Source: an uncultured Bacteroidales bacterium
Lineage (GTDB): Bacteria; Bacteroidota; Bacteroidia; Bacteroidales; P3
Direction of reading: 5' to 3'
Assembly: GCA_910586395.1 (NCBI GenBank)
Contig: CAJUFX010000008.1
Coordinates: forward strand, 45,648-109,647
Length of the DNA: 64,000 nucleotides
Below the pieces are notes generated by a model. That model saw nothing but the letters and a program-made list of their open reading frames with translations. It was not told where the DNA came from and made no database searches. The position numbers and the translations under genes are program-made. Positions 1 through 7,743 of this stretch are shown here, one piece after another (positions within the stretch are counted from its first letter, which is position 1; the number at the start of each line of letters is the position of its first letter).

Positions 1-130
1 CCACATCGCGGCCCGTCAGGCCGCCCTCGGTCGGCATCTTGCCGTACCGCTTGAATTTATTTTGCAAACTGCTGCTCAGCGCGAAGCTCAAAAGCATCAA
101 CACGCCGAAAATAATCCATATAGAAGGCAT
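1..130 (-). CDS. Zinc metallopeptidase, YugP-like, N-terminal part only
   Basis: Only the first 43 codons are inside the window; the gene runs off the left edge. The visible part starts with a hydrophobic membrane segment (IIFGVLMLLSFALSSSL) followed by FKRYGKMPTEGGLTGRDV. A membrane anchor followed by a KYxKxPTxxGLTGxxV-type sequence is characteristic of the neutral zinc metallopeptidase (YugP, Zn_peptidase_2) family. The HExxH zinc site lies outside the window, so activity cannot be judged. It lies downstream of cysS on the same strand, with a gap of about 90 bases. Function in Bacteroidota is not established. Confidence 0.6.
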   Translation of the reverse strand, partial: MPSIWIIFGVLMLLSFALSSSLQNKFKRYGKMPTEGGLTGRDV

Positions 131-220
131 AATCACTTGGTTTTTCAGTTTTGTCGTGGCGACAGGCCGATGCCCCGTGTGTCATGAGCCGCCCTGCCCC
201 AGCCTGCGGGACGGCCCCGT

Positions 221-1702
221 CTATTCATACTGCCAGGTCGCGCCGTCCTTGCCGTCGAGCACCTTGATGCCCAAGGCCTTGAGTTCGTCGCGTATGCGGT
301 CGGAGGTTGCGAAGTCCTTGGCGGCCTTGGCCTGCGCGCGCATATCCAGCAACATGCGCACCAAGCCGTCGGTGCGGTCGGCCTGCGCACCGCCCTGTCC
401 TTCCTCCTCTTTCAGCCCCAAAATATCCTCGATATACGTCACGTACAACCGGCGCGCCGTATCGATGTCGGCCTGCGTGAACGCGGCCTTGCCGTCGGCG
501 GCCTGGTTGATCAGCTTGACAAACTCGAAGAAATGCGCCAACACCATCGGCGTATTGAGGTCGTCGTTCATGGCCTCGGCGCATTTGCCTTCCAGCGCGC
601 CGACGAATTCCGACACGGTGGAGGCAGCCTGCGCCGTCAGCCGGTCGAGCGTCACGCGGGCCTGCTGCAGACGCTGCCAGCCCTTTTCGGCCGACTGCAG
701 GGCTTCGTTCGAGAAATCGAGCGTGCCGCGGTACTGGGCCTGCAGGATGAAAAAGCGCACCGTCATGGGCGAATAGGCTTGGTCCAAAGCCTTGTGGTCG
801 CCCGTAAACAACTGTTCCAACGTGATGAAATTGCCCAGCGACTTGCCCATCTTCTGGCCGTTGATCGTAATCATGTTGTTGTGGACCCAATAGCGGCTGG
901 GCGCCTCGCCGTAGGCCGCCGTCGCCTGCGCGATTTCCGACTCATGGTGCGGGAAAAGCAAATCCATGCCGCCGCCGTGTATGTCGAACGGCTGCCCCAG
1001 ATACTTGCAGGACATGGCCGTACATTCGGCGTGCCAGCCCGGAAAACCGTCGCTCCAAGGCGAAGGCCAACGCATGATATGTTCGGGCGACGCCTTTTTC
1101 CAAAGCGCGAAATCCAAGGGGCTGGCCTTCTCGTCCTGCGAGGCCAGGTTGGTGCGGGTCGTGGCCAGCAGGTCTTCGATGACCCGCCCCGAAAGCACGC
1201 CGTAATGATGTTTCTCGTTGTACTTGCGCACGTCGAAATAGACCGAGCCGTTGCGTTCGTAGGCATAACCGGCTTCCAGTATCTTCTTGATCATCTCGAT
1301 CTGCTCGAGGATATGCCCCGAAGCGTGCGGTTCGATGGACGGCCGCAACACGCCTAATTTATCCATATAGTCGTGGTAACGGTTCGTGTAATACTGCGCC
1401 ACCTCCATCGGTTCGAGCTGCTCCAGCCGCGCTTTCTTGGCGATTTTATCCTCCCCTTCGTCGGCGTCGTGCTCCAAATGCCCCACATCCGTGATATTGC
1501 GTACATAACGGACCTTATATCCCAAATGCTTCAGATAGCGGAACAGGAGGTCGAACGTGACGGCCGGCCGGGCATGCCCCAAATGCGGGTCGCCATAGAC
1601 CGTAGGCCCGCAGACATACAGCCCCACCTGCGGGGCATGCAGGGGTTCGAACAACTCCTTGCGCCGGTTCAGCGTATTGTAAAGCATCAACCTGTTTTCC
1701 AT
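221..1702 (-). CDS. cysS: Cysteinyl-tRNA synthetase
   Basis: Class I aminoacyl-tRNA synthetase that charges tRNA-Cys in the cytoplasm. The 493-residue product has the normal family length. Visible motifs are the HIGH-type signature PHLGH at residues 39-43, the first zinc cysteine in YVCGPTVYGD (C31), the zinc/substrate region GWHAECTAMS and the KMSKS-type loop QKMGKSLGN. I chose the ATG at 1702, giving MENRLMLYNTL, which fits the conserved start of the family; the reading frame stays open 23 codons further upstream, but that extension looks unlike the family. It follows the LolC/E-like gene after about 140 bases and is probably in the same transcription unit as rbfA. Confidence 0.95.
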   Translation of the reverse strand: MENRLMLYNTLNRRKELFEPLHAPQVGLYVCGPTVYGDPHLGHARPAVTFDLLFRYLKHLGYKVRYVRNITDVGHLEHDADEGEDKIAKKARLEQLEPMEVAQYYTNRYHDYMDKLGVLRPSIEPHASGHILEQIEMIKKILEAGYAYERNGSVYFDVRKYNEKHHYGVLSGRVIEDLLATTRTNLASQDEKASPLDFALWKKASPEHIMRWPSPWSDGFPGWHAECTAMSCKYLGQPFDIHGGGMDLLFPHHESEIAQATAAYGEAPSRYWVHNNMITINGQKMGKSLGNFITLEQLFTGDHKALDQAYSPMTVRFFILQAQYRGTLDFSNEALQSAEKGWQRLQQARVTLDRLTAQAASTVSEFVGALEGKCAEAMNDDLNTPMVLAHFFEFVKLINQAADGKAAFTQADIDTARRLYVTYIEDILGLKEEEGQGGAQADRTDGLVRMLLDMRAQAKAAKDFATSDRIRDELKALGIKVLDGKDGATWQYE

Positions 1703-1780
1703 GACTTTATGCGTTATTTCGTTTTCCTTATCGTCTTGTTTTCCGAGTGACCCTACGTTTACGGACGCCACGATGTTAAC

Positions 1781-1789
1781 GGGTGACCC
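1781..1789. repeat. Recurring palindrome GGGTGACCC upstream of cysS
   Basis: A GGGTGACCC palindrome inside the 15-mer ACGGGTGACCCGACG, 79 bases before the cysS start. The same 15-mer occurs inverted upstream of gcvP (19950-19964) and inside the DUF1893 gene (near 42275); the 9-mer core recurs upstream of the cyclophilin gene (46817-46825). A second partial copy, GTGACCCTACGTTTACGG, is at 1747-1764. Function is unknown. Confidence 0.5.
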
Positions 1790-1843
1790 GACGCGCGTCC
1801 TACGGACGCTTGATGCGCGGCCGCGCGGTCAGGCCGACGCGGT

Positions 1844-3070
1844 TCACTTAAACTTTTTATATACCTTAATCTGTCGGAGCGGCGCCAACGAAGCCGCCAG
1901 CCCCAACCCCAAGCCTATCAAGCCCACCACGGCCGCATCCCCCCACTGCCAAGCCACCGGATAAGTCTCCAGCACATAGGTGCCGTCGGCGCCCATGCCG
2001 AATTTGACCCAGCCGAAGCGCGCCTGTCCATAGACGACGGCCGCCCCCAACAGCATACCAAAAAGCGTGCCGACAGCCGTAATCAAAAGCCCCTCGACCG
2101 CGAACACGGCCTTGAGCCGCGCGTTGCCCATGCCCTGTGCCGACAAAATGGCGGTATCGCGCCGCTTCTCATACATCAACAGCATGAGCGACGACACCAT
2201 CGTGAACGTGGAGACGAGCAGAATAAAGGCGAAGATGGCGATCATCATCCACTTCTCGGCCTGCATGCTGCTGTAAAGCGTCTGTTGCTGTTCCAACCGG
2301 TTGCGCACCGTAAACCCTTCGCCCACCAGTTGCCTGATCTCCGCCTGCGCCGCACGGAACGCCCGTTTGGAAAGCGTCGGATCCAACTGCACCTCCACGC
2401 CCGAAACCTGTTCCGGCACCTGCAACACGCGCCGCACGAACGCGATCGGTGCCAGCACATAGCGGTTGTCGTATTCGGGCAAGACCGAAAAGATGCCGCT
2501 CGGATAAACGGCCGCCGAAGCCACCGCCTGCTGCCAAAGGGCGGACGAAAGCCGGTCGGCGTCCACGGTGTAAATCAGGCACGGATGTTCGGCCTGCAGG
2601 AGCGGCAAGCCCATGCGGGCGGCCAAGCCGTAACCGACCGAAACCGGCACGTAGCCGTCTTCCACAAAGTCGGGATAGCCCTCCACCCACTGGGCGGCGC
2701 GGTCGGCCAAGACGGCATAGGCCGTATCGACGCCTTTGAGCCGGATCATCTGCACGTCGTCGCGGAAACGCAACAAGGCCTGATCCTCCAGCACCGGCAC
2801 CACGGCCTTGACCTGCGGCATGCGGCTCAGGCTGTCCGCAAAAGCCGGCCTATAGAACTTGCCCGTCTCGGCCTCTATGAGCAAATCGGGGTCGAAACTG
2901 CTGAAACGCGCCATGATATAGCCGTTCATGCCGTTCATGACCGAAAAGATGATGAGCATGGCCGCCGTGGCCACGGCCAGACTCAACAGCGACACGCCGC
3001 TGATGATATTGACTAACCGGGACTTCTTGGCGAGAAAATAACGGGCGGCTATGCGGAACGGCAGATTCAT
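1844..3070 (-). CDS. LolC/LolE-like ABC transporter permease
   Basis: Inner-membrane permease of the FtsX/MacB superfamily, most similar in layout to the LolC/LolE subunits that release lipoproteins from the inner membrane for LolA. The 408 residues show one transmembrane segment near residues 25-48 (ISGVSLLSLAVATAAMLIIF), a large periplasmic domain, and three C-terminal membrane segments (about 275-300, 320-350 and 370-395). The N-terminal FRIAARYFLAKKSRLVNIIS is typical of the family. No ATPase (LolD) gene is next to it. It lies between rbfA and cysS on the same strand, 40 bases after rbfA. The exact substrate is inferred. Confidence 0.8.
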   Translation of the reverse strand: MNLPFRIAARYFLAKKSRLVNIISGVSLLSLAVATAAMLIIFSVMNGMNGYIMARFSSFDPDLLIEAETGKFYRPAFADSLSRMPQVKAVVPVLEDQALLRFRDDVQMIRLKGVDTAYAVLADRAAQWVEGYPDFVEDGYVPVSVGYGLAARMGLPLLQAEHPCLIYTVDADRLSSALWQQAVASAAVYPSGIFSVLPEYDNRYVLAPIAFVRRVLQVPEQVSGVEVQLDPTLSKRAFRAAQAEIRQLVGEGFTVRNRLEQQQTLYSSMQAEKWMMIAIFAFILLVSTFTMVSSLMLLMYEKRRDTAILSAQGMGNARLKAVFAVEGLLITAVGTLFGMLLGAAVVYGQARFGWVKFGMGADGTYVLETYPVAWQWGDAAVVGLIGLGLGLAASLAPLRQIKVYKKFK

Positions 3071-3110
3071 GGTCGGTAACTTAAACGGCTTAAGCGGTTT
3101 GACAGGCCGC

Positions 3111-3455
3111 TTATTGCGCCAACAATTCGTCTATGCGCGCAACGCGGTCCAACGTATCGTCTATGAAAAACTGCAACTGCGGCAGAATCCGCAACTGGTT
3201 GCGCACCTTCTGCCCCAACAGGAAACGGATTTCGGCGGCGTGTTGCTTGATTTCCTTCAAGACGGCCGCCTTGCCGGCCGCCGGTTCGGGAAACAGGCTC
3301 AAATTAACCCGCGCGAGCGAAAGGTCGGACGTGACGCGCACAAACGTTACCGTCATCATCACGCCCGGAAAATAAGGCTGCATCTGCACCCGGAATATCT
3401 CGCCCAGCTCCTTCTGCAAAAGCCGGTTCATCTTCTGTTGTCTCTGACTATCCAT
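3111..3455 (-). CDS. rbfA: 30S ribosome-binding factor A
   Basis: Small KH-type protein needed for late maturation of the 30S subunit and 16S rRNA 5' end processing. The 114 residues match the family length. Visible signatures are the N-terminal QKMNRLLQKELGEIF, the central VTFVRVTSDLSLARVNLSLF and the C-terminal LRILPQLQFFIDDTLDRV with the following hydrophobic leucines. It is the first gene of a minus-strand run rbfA, permease, cysS, zinc peptidase. A promoter match lies about 95-125 bases upstream. Confidence 0.93.
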   Translation of the reverse strand: MDSQRQQKMNRLLQKELGEIFRVQMQPYFPGVMMTVTFVRVTSDLSLARVNLSLFPEPAAGKAAVLKEIKQHAAEIRFLLGQKVRNQLRILPQLQFFIDDTLDRVARIDELLAQ

Positions 3456-3548
3456 AAATCATTTCCCCATCGTGACAGGCCGGGACGCCTCCGGCAAAAC
3501 GCAAGCGTCGCCCCGAACCGCCGCCTATCTTTGTAAACTGCAAGTTCA

Positions 3549-3581
3549 CAAAGTTAATCTTTTTTAGGCACTTTTCACAAT
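3549..3581 (-). promoter_or_regulatory. Promoter for rbfA operon
   Basis: On the minus strand TAACTTTG (3549-3556) matches the Bacteroidota -7 box TAnnTTTG, with an ATTG -33-like box after a 21-base spacer. It predicts a transcript start near 3542 and a leader of about 87 bases before rbfA. Confidence 0.5.
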
Positions 3582-3620
3582 GCAGACAAAAGCCTTGAAC
3601 GCCTGTGCGCATGAGCGTCA

Positions 3621-3682
3621 GAACTTCTGCTTCGCCTCCCACGTACGCTTCGCTCCCTAATGTCGGTGCAAGGCGAGCGCAA
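3621..3682 (+). repeat. Dispersed intergenic repeat, copy 1
   Basis: Positions 3621-3668 align with 42612-42658 in the same orientation with only a few mismatches and one single-base gap; shared cores are CCCACGTACGC and CCTAATGTCGG. The adjoining GTGCAAGGCGAGCGCAA (3666-3682) recurs with one mismatch at 63930-63946. The 509-base gap between rbfA and the next gene otherwise holds the rbfA promoter, this repeat and a terminator; I see no convincing gene in it. Confidence 0.55.
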
Positions 3683-3867
3683 AGGGAAAACAGAGTTTAC
3701 ACTTTGTCGAGCCGTAGCCCGACTTGAATGGGCAACATTAAAGTCGGCTCCGCAGAATTCTGACGCAATTCCACGCGCCCTAAATGCAATGCAAAGCGAA
3801 TGCAAAGAGCGCGAAATTTTTATATCAACCAAATACGCTGCAGGAAAACAGGCGGCTTCAATTATAT

Positions 3868-3900
3868 GCAAAAGCCGCTACAAATCTTGCAGCGGCTTTA
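3868..3900 (-). terminator. Terminator after outer-membrane protein gene
   Basis: Stem AAAGCCGCT (3871-3879) and AGCGGCTTT (3891-3899) with an 11-base loop, followed on the minus strand by a run of four T. It lies 65 bases past the stop of the 280-residue barrel gene. Confidence 0.65.
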
Positions 3901-3964
3901 ATGCTTCGCATTCAAGTCAGGCGGCGACCTGAAAATTATCTCTTCAAAAGGTCTTACGGTAATT

Positions 3965-4807
3965 TTACAGTCTAAAGCCAATGAAAATCAGCGCACGGCC
4001 ATCCGTCGAACCGAAGCCCGTATCGAGTTTATCCTTCTTCCATGGCGCACCATCGTCATTGAATGCCACGCACAAATCCAATCCCACCATAAATTTTTCC
4101 AAGAAGGTGTATTCATAACGCAAGCCTACATTTCCCGCCAAACCCGACACATGATTTTGTTTCAGGCTTGATCCGTTTATGCCGTCCAAGGTGAATCGAA
4201 GTCCATCCACAAAATACCATCCGATACCGGCATAGGCCGAAAAACGGTGGTGCACGTTGTCTATCATGTGAAAAACCGGACGTATGGTAATGGCCATGGA
4301 ACTATGTCGAAACCAAATGAAATTACGGGGATCATTGCCCTCGCCCAACCAGTTTGAGATATACTCTCGTACTTTCGGCATATCATCCAATTTGGTGTAC
4401 GACTGAAGCGGATCATCGTAATTATAGGCATTCGCTTCACTGGGAAATGTATTGCGGTACGACCCTTGCACATCCAATTCCACGGAAAAACGGCGTATCA
4501 AATCCCTTTGGTAATTAAATCCATATATGACTGTAGTGTAATATTTTATCGACCCTTCTGTATAGTAATAACCACCCAGACCATTAGGATATGGTATATA
4601 CATCGTTTTAACCTTATCGGAATAAGGCCCCCAGTAGCCGACCCCGCCATACAACCGGACGGAGTTTCGCGTGGCCATAGGCATATCGCCGGCTTTTGCC
4701 CAAGTCTCGGACATAAGCCCTACGCCAAGCAAAAGCCAGCATGCAGCCAACAGCCTTTTAATATCACCTATCCTATTCATAATCAGAACACCAAGCCTGC
4801 TTTTCAT
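3965..4807 (-). CDS. Outer-membrane beta-barrel protein, function unknown
   Basis: A 280-residue exported protein. The N-terminus has a positively charged stretch and a hydrophobic core (LLAACWLLLGVGLMSETWA) ending at AKA, a plausible signal peptidase I site. The rest alternates short polar and aromatic stretches (VRLYGGVGYWG, HRFSAYAGIGWYF, VGLRYEYTFLEKFMVGLDL) and ends in ALIFIGFRL, a hydrophobic terminal strand as expected for BAM-assembled barrels. An alternative start lies nine codons in (MNRIGDIKRL, 4780). I do not recognise the ligand or role. It is a single gene between its own promoter and terminator. Confidence 0.7.
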   Translation of the reverse strand: MKSRLGVLIMNRIGDIKRLLAACWLLLGVGLMSETWAKAGDMPMATRNSVRLYGGVGYWGPYSDKVKTMYIPYPNGLGGYYYTEGSIKYYTTVIYGFNYQRDLIRRFSVELDVQGSYRNTFPSEANAYNYDDPLQSYTKLDDMPKVREYISNWLGEGNDPRNFIWFRHSSMAITIRPVFHMIDNVHHRFSAYAGIGWYFVDGLRFTLDGINGSSLKQNHVSGLAGNVGLRYEYTFLEKFMVGLDLCVAFNDDGAPWKKDKLDTGFGSTDGRALIFIGFRL

Positions 4808-4892
4808 GGCTAAAAGTTTTTTTAGTTGTTAATTATTGATTATTATTGTTTAAAATCACAACATCCCAATAATTTGAACCATTTTGACGCCG

Positions 4893-4923
4893 CAAATGTA
4901 AAACATATCGCATAAAAAACAAA
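4893..4923 (-). promoter_or_regulatory. Promoter for the 280-residue barrel gene
   Basis: Minus-strand TTTG (4920-4923), a 19-base spacer, then TACATTTG (4893-4900): a full match to the Bacteroidota consensus. The leader is about 80 bases and AT-rich. Confidence 0.65.
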
Positions 4924-5011
4924 GCCACATTTTTACACGTATATATTTGATTATATGTGTATTTAAAAAACAATAAAAGAAGAACAAACAGAAAACATTG
5001 CGACGATTCGA

Positions 5012-6010
5012 CTATGCCATAGAAAGGCGGTACGCTTCCAGAATGCGGGCGGCCTCGTCGTAGTCGCCCGTGCGCATCAGCTGCGCCTTGAACGGCTTGA
5101 ACCCGCTCAGCCCTTTGAAATAGCCGGAATAGTGAATTTTGATGAGCTGCCCGCCGACCACCGGGCCGTAATGCGCCACGAGGGCGGCGAAATGCGCGAG
5201 ACAGGCCGCCTTGCGCGTCGCCAAGTCCGGCAACGGCAACTCTTCGCCCGTAGAAAGGTAATGCTTTATTTGCGTAAAGATCCAGGGATTGCCCATAGCC
5301 GCCCGGCCGATCAGCAGGCCGTCCGCCCCCGTGTAATCCAACACGGCCTTGGCCTTGGGGCCGGCATCGATATCGCCGTTGGCGATAACGGGTATCCGCA
5401 TCCGCGGGTTTTCCTTGACAGCTTTTATCAGCGTGTAGTCAGCCTCCCCCGCGTACAGTTGCGAGCGCGTGCGGCCGTGGATGCCGATGCAGGCGATGCC
5501 CACGTCCTGCAACCGCTCGGCAGCCTCCACAATCGGCCTATCCGAGAAATCCCAGCCGAGGCGCGTCTTGACCGTGACCGGCATGCCGAGCGGCGCCAAC
5601 TGCCGCACCACCGCCGCGGTGACGGATACCATGCGCGGTATGTCGCGCAACATGCCGGCCCCCGCGCCCTTGCTCACGACCTTACGCACCGGACAGCCCC
5701 AATTGATATCGACGAAGGCCGGCTTGCGGGCCGCCGCCAGTTCCGCGGCCTCGCACAGGCTCTTTTCGTCATGCCCGAAAATCTGAATGGCCGTAGGCGC
5801 GTCCGACGGCTCGAACGCCATCTTGTCGAAACTCTTTTTCGCGTTGCGAATCAAAGCCTCCGACGAAATAAATTCGGTAACCAGGATATCCGCGCCATAA
5901 CCCTTGCAGATATGCCGGAAGGGCGGATCCGTGACTCCCTCCATAGGCGACAGCCACAAGGTCGGCCTATCCGACGAACCGAATAAGTTTTCGCTATCTG
6001 CAACCTGCAT
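5012..6010 (-). CDS. dusB: tRNA-dihydrouridine synthase B
   Basis: FMN-dependent enzyme that reduces specific uridines in the D-loop of tRNA. The 332 residues form a TIM barrel then a helical domain. Visible family signatures are LSPMEGVTDPPFR (residues 20-32), VDINWGCPVRKV with the catalytic cysteine at C106, GIHGRTRSQLYAG, and the FMN-phosphate site IPVIANGDID followed by GADGLLIGRAAMGNPWIF. It sits directly downstream of tRNA-Asn on the same strand; the tRNA terminator lies between them, so dusB may depend on read-through or a weak own promoter. Assignment to the B branch is from overall resemblance. Confidence 0.93.
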   Translation of the reverse strand: MQVADSENLFGSSDRPTLWLSPMEGVTDPPFRHICKGYGADILVTEFISSEALIRNAKKSFDKMAFEPSDAPTAIQIFGHDEKSLCEAAELAAARKPAFVDINWGCPVRKVVSKGAGAGMLRDIPRMVSVTAAVVRQLAPLGMPVTVKTRLGWDFSDRPIVEAAERLQDVGIACIGIHGRTRSQLYAGEADYTLIKAVKENPRMRIPVIANGDIDAGPKAKAVLDYTGADGLLIGRAAMGNPWIFTQIKHYLSTGEELPLPDLATRKAACLAHFAALVAHYGPVVGGQLIKIHYSGYFKGLSGFKPFKAQLMRTGDYDEAARILEAYRLSMA

Positions 6011-6084
6011 ACCGAATTTCGTTTTGACTTCCGCTCGGGTTTTCCGGACAAGCCCGGCCCAAACCGAATGGCCTTTCCGGAAAA

Positions 6085-6113
6085 CAAAAAAGGCAACCTT
6101 TACAGGCTGCCTT
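6085..6113 (-). terminator. Terminator after tRNA-Asn
   Basis: Stem AAGGCAACC (6090-6098) and GGCTGCCTT (6105-6113), one G-T pair, six-base loop, followed on the minus strand by a T-rich tail. It lies 5 bases after the tRNA and before dusB. Confidence 0.7.
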
Positions 6114-6117
6114 TCTG

Positions 6118-6191
6118 CGCTCCCTCAAGGACTTGAACCTTGGACCCTCTGATTAACAGTCAGATGCTCTAACCAACTGAGCTAAGGAAGC
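6118..6191 (-). tRNA. tRNA-Asn (anticodon GTT)
   Basis: Folds as a full cloverleaf: acceptor GCTTCCT pairs with AGGGAGC (one G-T pair), D-arm GCTC/GAGC, anticodon loop CTGTTAA with anticodon GTT, T-loop TTCAAGT, discriminator G. The CCA end is not encoded. Confidence 0.95.
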
Positions 6192-6216
6192 TCTTCTACA
6201 ATCATGAAAACAGGTG

Positions 6217-6247
6217 CAAAGGTAATACTTTTTTTTGATATAACAAT
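6217..6247 (-). promoter_or_regulatory. Promoter for tRNA-Asn
   Basis: Minus-strand TACCTTTG (6217-6224) with ATTG 19 bases upstream of it. The predicted start is about 20 bases before the tRNA 5' end. Confidence 0.6.
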
Positions 6248-6280
6248 ATCCGCTCCGATTTTTTTATAAATCCCACCGTG

Positions 6281-7129
6281 CTATGGCCACAGCCGCTCTC
6301 CTATTACGACTTCTACACTGCCATGAGCTGGAATTTTGAATGAACGGGAACGCGGCCCCCGTTCGAGAGTGGAAAAGGTCAACTCAACTTGCAGAGAGTC
6401 GCTTTTAGGCGATATAGTTCCAGCCCCATACCCTACATTCTTAGCACAAGTACATAGTGCCAGCACCGAATCCCCCCCCAAACGTTCATCTTCATTTATA
6501 TACAGGCATTCCTTTTCCATCCGCACGCCCGTTTCAACCGAAGTCTGAGCGCAATTCAATTCCATTCCCCGGTGTTCAATCCAAAGCATACCCGATTCCC
6601 CGAACTTGAAATAAAGCGTTTCCTGTCCCACACCCGCCTGAACCCGATTCAGACAGGTGCTGACACCCTCTGCCGGAATATAATCCGCATCAAAGGGTTC
6701 ACTGATAAAAGGCAGTGTTTCAAAAACCACACTTTTTTGAATCCTGGGCATACATGCCACAACATAAGCCTGAGCATATCGCCCCGGCCGAGGGGCATAA
6801 TCCCGTTTAACCTGCACATTCACATAGCCTTCCTCATCCGTTATTTTCGCAATGCCAACCTGATATAACGGATGTATCCTCGCAGTGTCCAAAACAGCCA
6901 CCACTTGATTGGAAGTAAAATCAACAGGCGGCAATGAAACCCTCAATAAATTCGCCAACCCATAGTAAGCGACATCGTCGGTTATAACTTGGAAATAATC
7001 CATGCCATTCCCATTATGCTCTCCTGCACACAACACCGTATATTCCACGTTTTTTGAACGTTTACATGCCGCAAGCAATAAACAGCAGAGCAATAGCCTC
7101 ATACCAACCGATAGAACTGACTTTTTCAT
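6281..7129 (-). CDS. Lipoprotein of unknown function
   Basis: A 282-residue protein with a typical lipoprotein signal: MKKSVLSVGMRLLLCCLLLAAC, lipobox LAAC, so it is probably anchored in the outer membrane. I recognise no domain. The mature part is rich in short beta-type stretches and contains several cysteines. The start is 2 bases after the stop of the frameshifted secreted protein upstream, so the two form one unit. The C-terminal third (from about residue 215) reads like an Ig-like beta domain. Function cannot be given. Confidence 0.7.
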   Translation of the reverse strand: MKKSVLSVGMRLLLCCLLLAACKRSKNVEYTVLCAGEHNGNGMDYFQVITDDVAYYGLANLLRVSLPPVDFTSNQVVAVLDTARIHPLYQVGIAKITDEEGYVNVQVKRDYAPRPGRYAQAYVVACMPRIQKSVVFETLPFISEPFDADYIPAEGVSTCLNRVQAGVGQETLYFKFGESGMLWIEHRGMELNCAQTSVETGVRMEKECLYINEDERLGGDSVLALCTCAKNVGYGAGTISPKSDSLQVELTFSTLERGPRSRSFKIPAHGSVEVVIGERLWP

Positions 7130-7131
7130 CC

Positions 7132-7592
7132 TTATTGAACATTAATTTCTAACTCCGCACCTTTCTTGACTTCAAAACCCGATTCAAGCCAAACCCCACG
7201 CGCCGCCGAAACAACAGTTTTTCCTGACTCTATGATAACATCACCAACCGATTCTGTTGACGTTACATCTCGGCCGACAATTATGACATCTCCATTTATA
7301 TTAATATTACCGGAATATATTTTATTCTGAATATACTTTACATCAAAAGAAATCGTCTCTGTTATGTAATTCTTATGCCGTAATGTTATTTCATATACGG
7401 GATAGCAGGTTTCAATGTATCCTCATCATAAAAAATATTATCAAAAGCATACGAATACAAAATAGTCTTATCGTATTCATCCTTGAAAAAGACAAAATTT
7501 TTTTCTTCAAAATAAAGAATTGTTGATTGAGGTTCCTGCGCAGCAAGAATCCCCAAAAACATAATTGCAATAAAAAGAACACTTTTTTTCAT
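7132..7592 (-). pseudogene. Frameshifted small secreted protein
   Basis: The first part is a 68-codon frame (7386-7592) that starts with a signal peptide (MKKSVLFIAIMFLGILAAQ) and stops after PAIPYMK. Shifting by one base near 7420 opens a frame that continues without stops to 7132 and ends in ESGFEVKKGAELEINVQ, preceded by INGDVIIVGRDV. That tail has the GxxVxxGxxxxxxGFxVxxGAxxxxxI pattern seen at the ends of many exported Bacteroidota proteins. The join reads naturally as FYDE-GYIETCYPVYEI if a single base is missing in GAGGATAC. It is therefore a broken gene, a programmed shift or a sequencing error. The next lipoprotein starts 2 bases after its stop. Confidence 0.6.
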
Positions 7593-7672
7593 AGTATATG
7601 GTTAGATTACAAACTTACAACCAACACATACAAATATACACATAAATTCCACACATCCTACACTCAACCTAT

Positions 7673-7706
7673 AAAAAAAGGAGCCGACCTTTCAAGCCGG
7701 CTCCTT
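7673..7706 (-). terminator. Terminator after the tricorn-type protease gene
   Basis: Stem GGAGCCG (7680-7686) and CGGCTCC (7698-7704), extended by A-T pairs, followed on the minus strand by seven T. The tail on the plus strand also has four T, so it may work in both directions. Confidence 0.75.
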
Positions 7707-7743
7707 TTCCATGCGGATTTATCATCCAAGCATAAAAACACAC

